Shown: positions 1 through 5,721, numbered from the stretch's first letter. The stretch is DNA of 7,497 nt from Thermohalobaculum sp039178805 (GCA_039178805.1 JBCDFC010000238.1:1-7497); one strand, 5' to 3'. Made by a program: numbers and translations. Notes: generated by a model not told the origin, from the letters alone.

Positions 1-260
1 GACCCGGGGGCGGTACCCGGCGGCTCCACCAAACACCCGGAGATGGACGGGAACTGGGGCCGAAACAGGATCGACAGACGTGTAAAGGCGTGGCTTTCGC
101 TCGGTGAGGTACCACCGTTATCGGTCCGACAAGCATAGTTGCCAATCTCAACTCTGCTCCGGCACCGAAGGCTCTCGCAGCCTAAATTGCCGAAACCTAA
201 GTCCTGAGGCTTAGCCGCTTCAGGCGGGGTTCGCAGGCACCTGGCAACAGAAGCCTGCAC
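1..260 (+). ncRNA. ssrA: Circularly permuted (two-piece) tmRNA, 5' end outside window
   Basis: This is transfer-messenger RNA, which rescues stalled ribosomes and adds a degradation tag. The gene is permuted, as in alphaproteobacteria. The acceptor piece comes first (window start to 31, ending CCA at 29-31), then a 24-base spacer (32-55) that should be removed, then the coding piece (from 56). GGGGCCG at 56-62 pairs over 7 bp with CGGCTCC at 21-27. The third pair is G-U, the alanine identity signature expected of tmRNA. A T-arm-like 5-bp stem is seen at 4-8/16-20. The AGGATCGACA block (67-76) is the conserved D-arm-like region. The tag frame is 141-185. The 3' end forms a hairpin, 233-238/253-258, with an inner CTG-GCAA-CAG tetraloop stem. 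The exact mature 3' end (about 258-262) is an estimate. The start of the acceptor piece lies upstream of the window. The call is firm. Confidence 0.94.
141..185 (+). other. tmRNA tag reading frame (proteolysis tag ANLNSAPAPKALAA)
   Basis: The resume codon is GCC at 141, directly after ATAGTT, matching the usual TAGT-rich sequence upstream of tmRNA resume codons. Fourteen codons give A-N-L-N-S-A-P-A-P-K-A-L-A-A, then TAA at 183-185. The charged Ala of the tmRNA would precede these. The C-terminal ALAA is the ClpX-type degron seen in most tags. The N-terminal part is the region bound by the SspB adaptor. It reads ANLN, where related alphaproteobacterial tags usually read ANDN. Confidence 0.92.
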
Positions 261-384
261 TCACCCTCCTCGCACTGCTCTTCACGAGATCGCGCTACCC
301 GGAAGCAAACCGCCACCGAACCCCTTCGGCCGGCTTTCCAACATCGTCGAATCGGCTATGGTCTGGAACCGGAAGGGAGGCCCG

Positions 385-918
385 ATGAGCGACCCCAAGA
401 CCATAAACTACGGACGCTACATGGAGCGCGCGATGCGCTCCGTGATGGCGGATGTGCTCGGCCAAGTTGCCGAGCATGGTCTGGGCGGCGATCATCACTT
501 CTATATCACGTTCGAGACCCAGCATCCGGGTGTGGATATGCCCGGCTATCTCAAGGCGCGCTATCCGAAAGAGATGATGGTCGTCCTGCAGGAGTGGTTC
601 GACGATCTCGCTGTGATGGGCGACCGGTTCCGCGTCACGCTGAACTTCGCCGATCAACCCGAGACGCTCGTGATCCCCTTCGATGCGGTGAAGACCTTCA
701 TCGATCCAAGCGTCAAGTTCGGCCTCAAATTCGACGATCAGGACGAAGTCGAGGATGGCGAGGAAACCGCCGTGTTCCCAGGTAGTGCGGCGGGCGATCA
801 GAACGCGGGCGACGATGAGGAGGGGCCCGAGGACGACGGTCCGGATGGACGGCCGCAAGGGACGAACGAGACCGGCTCCGCAGAGATCGTGAGCATCGAT
901 CGCTTCCGCAAATCCTAA
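385..918 (+). CDS. sspB: SspB, ClpXP adaptor for ssrA-tagged proteins (alphaproteobacterial type)
   Basis: 177 residues. SspB tethers ssrA-tagged proteins to ClpXP in the cytoplasm and speeds their degradation. Residues 5 to about 117 form the substrate-binding fold. Family-like stretches include GLGGDHHFYITFET (32-45), a YPKEM segment (60-64), FRVTLNF (82-88) and FIDPSVKFGLKF (105-116). Residues 118-165 are a long acidic, Gly/Pro-rich flexible linker. The C-terminus EIVSIDRFRKS (167-177) matches the short conserved tail that docks on the ClpX N-domain. ATG 385 is chosen over the in-frame ATG at 358 because GGGAGG (375-380) sits just before it and the family starts with MS. The gene directly follows ssrA, whose tag it should read. 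Identification is strong; the fold and binding roles come from family knowledge. Confidence 0.93.
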   Translation: MSDPKTINYGRYMERAMRSVMADVLGQVAEHGLGGDHHFYITFETQHPGVDMPGYLKARYPKEMMVVLQEWFDDLAVMGDRFRVTLNFADQPETLVIPFDAVKTFIDPSVKFGLKFDDQDEVEDGEETAVFPGSAAGDQNAGDDEEGPEDDGPDGRPQGTNETGSAEIVSIDRFRKS

Positions 919-956
919 CACCGATTGATGATCCGGTGGCGGCAAGGCATGTTGCA

Positions 957-972
957 GCAGCGGCGATGTCGA
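957..972 (+). repeat. Retron a1 inverted repeat
   Basis: GCAGCGGCGATGTCGA pairs with 1088-1103 at all 16 positions (T969-G1091 is a wobble pair). It brings the 5' end of the RNA next to the msd 3' end, placing the branching G (973) near the start point of DNA synthesis. Confidence 0.82.
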
Positions 973-975
973 GTT

Positions 976-1008
976 GGTCCGTCGGACCGCGCCGGGGCTA
1001 CCCCGGCG
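976..1008 (+). other. Two msr-type stem-loops
   Basis: Stem 976-980/984-988 has 5 bp and a GTC loop. Stem 990-997/1001-1008 has 8 perfect bp and a CTA loop. They are separated by one base. Tandem short stems with 3-base loops are characteristic of retron msr RNA, where they are bound by the reverse transcriptase. No U-tract follows, so these are not simple intrinsic terminators. Confidence 0.78.
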
Positions 1009-1029
1009 GTTACTGAGACGCGAGCATTG

Positions 1030-1076
1030 GCGGCGCACGGGCGGCCCATGCCTCCGGCATGATACGCCCGCGCCGC
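1030..1076 (+). other. Predicted msd hairpin (template of the msDNA)
   Basis: Pairs are 1030-1036/1070-1076 (7 bp), bulge AC at 1037-1038, 1039-1043/1065-1069 (5 bp), internal loop 1044-1046/1062-1064, and 1047-1052/1056-1061 (6 bp) with loop TCC. Position and length fit the DNA-encoding msd segment. The predicted single-stranded DNA would be the complement of roughly 1015/1029 to 1087; its ends are inferred. Confidence 0.75.
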
Positions 1077-1087
1077 ACGAGAATGGG

Positions 1088-1103
1088 TCGGCATCGCCGC
1101 TGC
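1088..1103 (+). repeat. Retron a2 inverted repeat
   Basis: TCGGCATCGCCGCTGC is the complement of a1 (957-972). It lies 48 bases before the reverse transcriptase start codon. In known retrons a2 marks the 3' border of the non-coding RNA, and reverse transcription starts just upstream of it. Confidence 0.82.
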
Positions 1104-1150
1104 CGTCACTTTCCGCCAGTGCTGCCGGCACGCGTCACCTCAATCTTTCA

Positions 1151-2524
1151 ATGACGATGGCTGCGGGTGGCTCTTCAGGCGGAAGGGTGAAGCGAAAGCC
1201 ACCGAGCTTCCGCAGCTTTGCCGCGAACCTTGCTGGCGTCGCCCTCTCGGGACCATGGGAGGAGGACGCACTCACGGCGCGATTGCTTGCATGGCTCGAT
1301 GGGCGAAGCGCGGGCACCGTATCGGCGCTGGTCACCGAGTTGCTAGCAACCCCACGCCCCTATCCGCCCGGACCGGCCGCGATGGTCTCGGAACTCCTCC
1401 AGATGCGGGCGGTGCGACGCCTTTACCGCAACTGCCGACGCACGGCGCGTTGGCCGGCCTGGGACCTTTCGCCTGCATATGCCGAGGTGCTGCCCGCCCT
1501 CGCCGATCTGGCGCTGCCGACCATACCGACGCCCGCAGCACTGGCCGGGTGGCTGGGTCTGACGCTTGGGGAGCTCGACTGGTTCGCCGATCCGCAATCT
1601 CGGCTCGCTCGGCCAAGCACTCGGGCAACCCGGCACTATCGCTGCCGATGGCAGGAGAAACGCTCCGGCGCACCGCGCTTGATCGAAGCGCCGCTCCCAC
1701 GGCTGAAGACCATACAGCGGGAGATCAACAGCGCCGTGCTCGCAGAGGTTCCTCCCCACGCCGCCGCCTTCGCTTTCACGCCAGGGCGGGATTGTCGCGC
1801 CGGGGCAGCAATGCATGCCGGCGAAGACGTCGTCATCACGCTCGATCTGCAGGACTTCTTCACGACCGTCTCAGCCTCGCGGGTGCATGCCATCTTTCGC
1901 TGCCTCGGATACACGCACCCTGTCGCGAGACTGCTGACAGGCCTCACCACGGTCGTGACACCAAGCGATGTGCTGGCGTCTTGCGACCATCCCCTTCCCT
2001 TCCAGCATCGTCAGCGTCTTCGCGTACCGCATCTGCCGCAGGGCGCGCCCACGTCCCCCGCCCTCGCGAACCTTGCAGCCTTTGGCCTCGATCGCAGGTT
2101 CTCCGCGCTCGCGAGCAGGCTCGGCGCGCGGTACAGCCGGTATGCTGACGACTTGGCCTTCTCCGGCCCTCGCACGGCGTTTCCCAGTGGCGCGGCATCT
2201 TTCATCCGCTTGGCTCGAGCGATCGTTGAGGACGAAGGATTTCTTCTCAACAATCGAAAGACCCGCGTGATGGGCCGGCACTGCCGTCAAAGCGTCACGG
2301 GGCTTACCGTCAACGCAGGGATCAACACGGCGCGCAAAGACTACGACACGCTGAAAGCGATCCTGACGAATTGCCGCCGACACGGTCCCGCCACGCAGAA
2401 CCGCGCCGCCCACCCGGCGTTCCGCCAGCATCTCGAAGGCCGGGTCGCTTGGCATGCGAGCGTCAATCCCCGTCGCGGTCGCCGCCTTGCCGCACTTCTC
2501 GACGCCATTGATTGGTCAGGCTAA
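1151..2524 (+). CDS. Retron reverse transcriptase with long N-terminal extension
   Basis: 457 residues. The enzyme would reverse transcribe the adjacent msd RNA into branched msDNA. Motifs in order: fingers SGAPRLIEAPLPRLKTIQRE (172-191); motif A VITLDLQDFF (228-237) with catalytic D232; motif B PQGAPTSPALANL (296-308), the retron form; motif C YADD (331-334); NNRKTRVM (367-374); and the retron-type VTG in SVTGLTVN (381-388). The C-terminal LEGRVAWHASVNP...IDW segment is a typical retron thumb end. Residues 1 to about 150 are a family-atypical extension without a recognised domain. About 25 extra residues (268-293, containing DHPLPFQHRQ) lie before motif B. ATG 1151 is chosen because an earlier TTG (974) would run through the msr; ATG 1157 is equally possible, and no clear ribosome site is visible. 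Length and extension recall the myxobacterial retrons. No effector gene is adjacent. Confidence 0.92.
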   Translation: MTMAAGGSSGGRVKRKPPSFRSFAANLAGVALSGPWEEDALTARLLAWLDGRSAGTVSALVTELLATPRPYPPGPAAMVSELLQMRAVRRLYRNCRRTARWPAWDLSPAYAEVLPALADLALPTIPTPAALAGWLGLTLGELDWFADPQSRLARPSTRATRHYRCRWQEKRSGAPRLIEAPLPRLKTIQREINSAVLAEVPPHAAAFAFTPGRDCRAGAAMHAGEDVVITLDLQDFFTTVSASRVHAIFRCLGYTHPVARLLTGLTTVVTPSDVLASCDHPLPFQHRQRLRVPHLPQGAPTSPALANLAAFGLDRRFSALASRLGARYSRYADDLAFSGPRTAFPSGAASFIRLARAIVEDEGFLLNNRKTRVMGRHCRQSVTGLTVNAGINTARKDYDTLKAILTNCRRHGPATQNRAAHPAFRQHLEGRVAWHASVNPRRGRRLAALLDAIDWSG

Positions 2525-2607
2525 CCCGCCCTTGGTCACCGCGCGCAGGTCGTTTAGGCAGGCACACGAGCAGCGGCCCCCCAGCCGAGACAGAGGGAGA
2601 CAGGCGA

Positions 2608-3999
2608 ATGAGCGCGACGCGTACGGAGACCGATAGCTTCGGGCCGATCGAGGTACCGGCGGATCGCTACTGGGGCGCGCAGACGCAGCGATCTATCGCC
2701 AATTTCCCCATCGGCTGGGAGAAGCAGCCCGTCGCCATCGTGCGCGCCTTGGGTGTGGTCAAGCGCGCCTCGGCGGAGGCGAACATGGATCTTCGCAATC
2801 TTGAGCCAGAGATCGGCAAGGCCATCGTCAGCGCCGCGCAGGAGGTGATCGACGGCAAGCTCGATACGCATTTCCCGCTCGTGGTCTGGCAGACCGGCTC
2901 GGGCACGCAGTCGAACATGAACGCGAATGAAGTGATCTCGAACCGCGCCATCGAGATCCTGGGCGGGACGATGGGTTCGAAATCCCCGGTGCACCCGAAC
3001 GACCATGTGAACCGCTCGCAAAGCTCGAACGACACCTTCCCGACGGCCATGCATATCGCCGCCGCGATGACGGCGCAGGCGATCCTGATCCCTGGGCTCT
3101 CGAAACTGGGCGATGCGTTGGAGGCGAAAGCCAAGTCCTTTCAGCACATCATCAAGATCGGGCGCACGCATACGCAGGACGCGACACCCCTCACCCTTGG
3201 GCAGGAATTCGGCGGCTACGCGCATCAAGTGCGCCAGGGCATCGTTCGCGTCGATCAGGGCCTCGACAACATCTACTTCCTCGCGCAGGGCGGCACGGCG
3301 GTCGGCACCGGGCTGAACGCGAAGCCCGGTTTCGCGGATGCGGTGGCCGAGAAGATCGCTGAGATCACGGGCCTGCCCTTCGAGACGGCGCCGAACAAGT
3401 TTGAGGCCTTGGCCGCCCATGACGCGATCGTCGAGATGTCGGGTGCGCTCAAGACCGTCGCCGCCAGCCTCTTCAAGATCGCCAATGACATTCGGTTCCT
3501 GGGATCCGGCCCCCGCTGTGGCCTCGGCGAGCTTAGCCTGCCGGAGAACGAGCCCGGCTCCTCGATCATGCCGGGCAAGGTGAACCCCACCCAGTGCGAG
3601 GCGCTGACCCAGGTCTGCGCGCATGTGATGGGCAACGACGCGGCTATCGGCTTTGCCGGCAGCCAGGGGCATTTCGAGCTCAACGTCTTCAAGCCGATGA
3701 TGATCTACAACCTCCTGCAGTCGATGCAGCTCCTCGGCGATGCGGCGGTCGCCTTCACCGACAATTGCGTCACGGGCATCGAGGCGAACGAGGATCGGAT
3801 CGCGCGGCTTTTGAACGAGAGCCTCATGCTGGTCACGGCACTCGCCCCTGAGATCGGCTATGACAACGCGACGACGGTCGCGAAGACCGCGCATAAGAAC
3901 GGCACGACGCTGAAGGAAGAGGCGCTGAAGCTCGGCTTCTGCGACGAAGCCACCTTCGACCGCGTCGTCCGCCCCGAGAAGATGATCGGGCCGAAATGA
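2608..3999 (+). CDS. fumC: Fumarate hydratase class II
   Basis: 463 residues, the normal length. This is an iron-independent homotetrameric fumarase interconverting fumarate and (S)-malate in the TCA cycle, in the cytoplasm. Diagnostic segments are GSGTQSNMNANEV (97-109), SSNDTFPTAMH (139-149), GRTHTQDATPLTLGQE (185-200) with catalytic H188, and the superfamily signature GSSIMPGKVNPTQ (317-329) with catalytic S318. Both catalytic residues have the same numbers as in E. coli FumC. The start is set by GAGGGAG (2593-2599) upstream of ATG 2608; the in-frame extension further upstream is not fumarase-like. It lies 83 bases after the retron RT stop and overlaps the next gene by 4 bases (ATGA), which suggests translational coupling. 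No defects are seen. Confidence 0.98.
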   Translation: MSATRTETDSFGPIEVPADRYWGAQTQRSIANFPIGWEKQPVAIVRALGVVKRASAEANMDLRNLEPEIGKAIVSAAQEVIDGKLDTHFPLVVWQTGSGTQSNMNANEVISNRAIEILGGTMGSKSPVHPNDHVNRSQSSNDTFPTAMHIAAAMTAQAILIPGLSKLGDALEAKAKSFQHIIKIGRTHTQDATPLTLGQEFGGYAHQVRQGIVRVDQGLDNIYFLAQGGTAVGTGLNAKPGFADAVAEKIAEITGLPFETAPNKFEALAAHDAIVEMSGALKTVAASLFKIANDIRFLGSGPRCGLGELSLPENEPGSSIMPGKVNPTQCEALTQVCAHVMGNDAAIGFAGSQGHFELNVFKPMMIYNLLQSMQLLGDAAVAFTDNCVTGIEANEDRIARLLNESLMLVTALAPEIGYDNATTVAKTAHKNGTTLKEEALKLGFCDEATFDRVVRPEKMIGPK

Positions 4000-4541
4000 C
4001 CGTCGCGCGGCTTGCATGCCTGGTGCTGGTCGCGGGCATCCTGTCCCTGCCGGGCGTCGCTTGGTCCGAGACGCCGGCCAAGGTCTACGCTCTCGTCGCC
4101 GAGCGGCTTTCGGTGATGGAGGATGTTGCGGCCTGGAAGCACGCCAACGGCAAACCGGTCGAGGATCTGGAGCGCGAGGCGGTCGTGCTCGAAGCTGCCG
4201 TGAAGAATGCGCAAGCGGAAGGGATTGGCGAGGAGGGGGCCGAGGCTTTCTTCCAAGCGATGATCGACGGGGCAAAGGATATCCAGAACTGCGCAATCGC
4301 GCGCTGGGAGGCTGGCGACGCCGAACCGCCTTCGGATCCGCCGAACCTGACCGAAGAGATCCGCCCGCGCCTCATCATCTTGGGGCGCAAGATCCTGGGC
4401 TCGATCCGCCGAAGCCTCGAAGAGGGTAGCGGCCTTGAGGATCGCGCCGCTTTCGATGAGGCGATGGCGCTCGACTGTCTATCGCCAGCGTCGCGCGACG
4501 GCATCTACACCGCGATGACGCGGCTGCGCTTCAAGGGCTAG
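3996..4541 (+). CDS. aroQ: Secreted/periplasmic chorismate mutase, AroQ gamma class
   Basis: 181 residues. Residues 1-24 look like a signal peptide (MTVAR, hydrophobic core LACLVLVAGILSLPG, then VAWS/ET), so the enzyme is probably exported to the periplasm. Chorismate mutase converts chorismate to prephenate. The mature part is all-helical and carries the AroQ pattern: LVAERLSVMEDVAAWK (33-48) with R37 and K48, then DLEREAVVLEAAV (57-69) with R60-E61, FFQAMIDGAKDIQ (85-97) with Q87 and Q97, and a helical C-terminal half. These residues are likely active-site contacts by family analogy. ATG 3996 overlaps the fumC stop (ATGA). The reason for periplasmic chorismate chemistry is unclear across the family. 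The cleavage site is estimated by eye. Confidence 0.83.
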   Translation: MTVARLACLVLVAGILSLPGVAWSETPAKVYALVAERLSVMEDVAAWKHANGKPVEDLEREAVVLEAAVKNAQAEGIGEEGAEAFFQAMIDGAKDIQNCAIARWEAGDAEPPSDPPNLTEEIRPRLIILGRKILGSIRRSLEEGSGLEDRAAFDEAMALDCLSPASRDGIYTAMTRLRFKG

Positions 4542-4621
4542 GCGCGACGTTCTGAGGCGGACACTGCTATGCGGGCAAACCGGCGCGCAGCGTGAGGATC
4601 CGCGCGTATCGCGGCGCCCAG

Positions 4622-4660
4622 TGTTGGGCAAATGCGTACCTGCGTCATCTTGGCCCAACA
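4622..4660 (+). repeat. Inverted repeat between chorismate mutase and DUF4169 genes
   Basis: TGTTGGGC (4622-4629) and GCCCAACA (4653-4660) are perfect 8-base complements; two further A-T pairs form if G4652 is bulged. The 23-base interior includes the near-repeat TGCGTA/TGCGTC. It lies 84 bases before the DUF4169 start and has no U-tract. It could be a regulator site or a weak terminator; function is unknown. Confidence 0.4.
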
Positions 4661-4743
4661 AAACGCACCAGTACGATGTGAAAACTCTTTCCACTGCGCG
4701 CAAATTCCCGCAGCATCCGATTTGAAGGCTGTGGGAGGCTCGA

Positions 4744-4935
4744 ATGCCCGGCGATGTGATCAACCTCCGCCAACGGCGCAAGGACATGAAGCGTGCCGCA
4801 GACCGCGCCCGCGCCGATGCCAATGCGTTGAAACACGGTCTACCGCTCTCGGTAACGCGGCTCGACGATGCGCGCGCAGAAAAGGTTCGCCGCGATCACG
4901 AAGGTCATCGTGTCGGGGACGAGAAGGACCGCTAG
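4744..4935 (+). CDS. DUF4169 family small protein
   Basis: 63 residues, highly charged and probably mostly helical. The pattern VINLRQRRKDMKRA (5-18), then ADANALKHG (24-32) and a C-terminal DHEGHR (51-56), matches the DUF4169 family, which has no known function. ATG 4744 is supported by GGGAGG at 4733-4738 with a 5-base gap. The next gene starts 6 bases after the stop, so the two are likely co-transcribed; the DUF4169/RHH pair commonly follows fumC in Rhodobacterales as recalled. There is no signal peptide or membrane segment. Basic residues dominate the N-terminal half, but nucleic-acid binding is only a guess. Family assignment is by recognition of the pattern. Confidence 0.8.
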   Translation: MPGDVINLRQRRKDMKRAADRARADANALKHGLPLSVTRLDDARAEKVRRDHEGHRVGDEKDR

Positions 4936-4941
4936 GCGCGT

Positions 4942-5205
4942 ATGGGCGCGCCCGGCGCAGCACCTTCCATCATCAAGTGCGCGGGCCGGGTGAAGCCGGT
5001 GAAGCACTCGCTGACCCTCCGTGGCCACCGCACCTCCGTCACGTTGGAGGCGCCCTTCTGGGAGGCCTTCCGACAGCTTGCCACGCGCGAGGGGCTTTCG
5101 CTCAATAGTCTCGCCGCCGAACTCGACGCCGCCCGCGACCCAGAGGTCGGTCTCGCCTCGACGATCCGGGTCTACGTGCTCGAAGCGTTGCAATCTGGGC
5201 GCTGA
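4942..5205 (+). CDS. Ribbon-helix-helix domain protein (RHH_4 type)
   Basis: 87 residues. The segment KHSLTLRGHRTSVTLEAPFW (21-40) followed by EAFRQLATREGLSLNSLAAELD (41-62) and LASTIRVYVLEAL (71-83) is the RHH_4 pattern: one beta strand and two to three helices. The family is thought to bind DNA as a dimer through the strand, so this may be a small transcriptional regulator; its target is unknown. ATG 4942 is the only ATG in position. Only a distant purine-rich stretch (GAGAAGGA, 4921-4928) precedes it, so it may be translated by coupling to the DUF4169 gene 6 bases upstream. GTG 4990 (VKPVKHSLTL) is a possible shorter start that keeps the whole domain. Confidence 0.85.
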   Translation: MGAPGAAPSIIKCAGRVKPVKHSLTLRGHRTSVTLEAPFWEAFRQLATREGLSLNSLAAELDAARDPEVGLASTIRVYVLEALQSGR

Positions 5206-5500
5206 TCGCTGCACGGGCGCTTCTTCGAGACCAGTCGCTTCGGATGCTCCCCGTTGTCCGGAAGCCGACTGATCCATGACAGCACGGTGACGTGATCTGC
5301 CAAGATCGCTGACGATCCCGCCCCGTTTGTTAAAGCTTTGAACGAGGATGCTGCACCTTCTGGATGGCTGTGGCACCCGCTGGAAAGGTGATCTCAAGCC
5401 AGAAAAAAGCTGACCAACGCTCAGCCATGCAGCGAATCTTTCCGCTGCGATTCTGCTCAAAGTTGTGTCAGATTTCGACAGACTTTGCGGATAGCGTGCC

Positions 5501-5573
5501 GTTGCGGGAGGTCGCCTCTCAGATTCCGATTAGATTACTGCGACTCTCTGGCCAGTTAGATATCTCCCGCAAC
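5501..5573 (+). repeat. 10-bp inverted repeat with structured interior
   Basis: GTTGCGGGAG (5501-5510) and CTCCCGCAAC (5564-5573) are perfect complements; a G-T and a T-A pair extend the stem to 12. Inside, GTCGC (5511-5515) can instead pair with GCGAC (5540-5544), and CTGGCCAG (5548-5555) is self-complementary. It could be an RNA element or paired protein sites; the role is unknown. Confidence 0.4.
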
Positions 5574-5630
5574 ATGCTGATTTCATTGGATTTCTCCGCC
5601 ATACAGCGAAACCCATGGCGCTGAAAAATC

Positions 5631-5645
5631 TTAACGGAACGTTAA
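5631..5645 (+). promoter_or_regulatory. CtrA-type binding site upstream of csgF
   Basis: TTAACGGAACGTTAA is an exact TTAA-N7-TTAA match, the CtrA consensus of alphaproteobacteria, and is also a 5-5-5 palindrome. It ends 86 bases before the csgF start codon, a plausible place for transcriptional control. Binding is inferred from the motif alone. Confidence 0.55.
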
Positions 5646-5721
5646 TCGCCGCTTGCGGACCGCGAAAATGTGCTCAAGCTTGAAGCAACTACGACGGCTT
5701 CGGGGTTGTGTAAGTGGGTAC

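Larger units (their letters stand above)
957..1103 (+). ncRNA. Predicted retron non-coding RNA (msr-msd)
   Basis: Predicted template and primer RNA of a retron, lying just upstream of the retron reverse transcriptase as in known retrons. Seen in order: a1 repeat 957-972; G973, the expected branching guanosine directly after a1; hairpin 976-988 (GGTCC, loop GTC); hairpin 990-1008 (8-bp stem CGCCGGGG, loop CTA); a single-stranded stretch 1009-1029; a long hairpin 1030-1076 (12 bp with an AC bulge, a 3x3 internal loop, 6 more bp, loop TCC); a short linker; and a2 1088-1103. a1 and a2 pair over 16 consecutive positions, with one G-U. Short stems with 3-base loops are typical of msr, and the long hairpin is the expected msd. 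The end of reverse transcription is not determinable from sequence; it probably falls within 1009-1029. No protein gene covers this interval convincingly. Confidence 0.85.

Noticed and set aside
990..1008. Strong GC hairpin as an intrinsic terminator of sspB
   Set aside because: No U-rich tract follows (GTTACTGAG), and the hairpin fits better as the second msr stem inside the a1/a2 pair.
295..1131. 278-codon frame on the - strand over sspB and the retron RNA
   Set aside because: It is a shadow of sspB, which has a good ribosome site and strong family similarity on the + strand.
974..1150. N-terminal extension of the RT from TTG 974
   Set aside because: It would translate through the msr/msd hairpins and a2. 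The encoded residues are low-complexity and Arg/Pro-rich, and no ribosome site precedes it.
2554..4296. Very long (580-codon) open frame on the - strand opposite fumC
   Set aside because: It is antisense to a clear fumC in GC-rich DNA, its protein is Arg-rich with no recognisable family, and fumC has all catalytic residues and its normal length.
4840..5460. 206-codon - strand frame over the DUF4169 and RHH genes
   Set aside because: No recognisable protein features; both + strand genes match known small families.
5364..5624. 86-codon + strand frame upstream of csgF
   Set aside because: No ribosome site, no family resemblance, and it overlaps several inverted repeats in an AT-richer control region.
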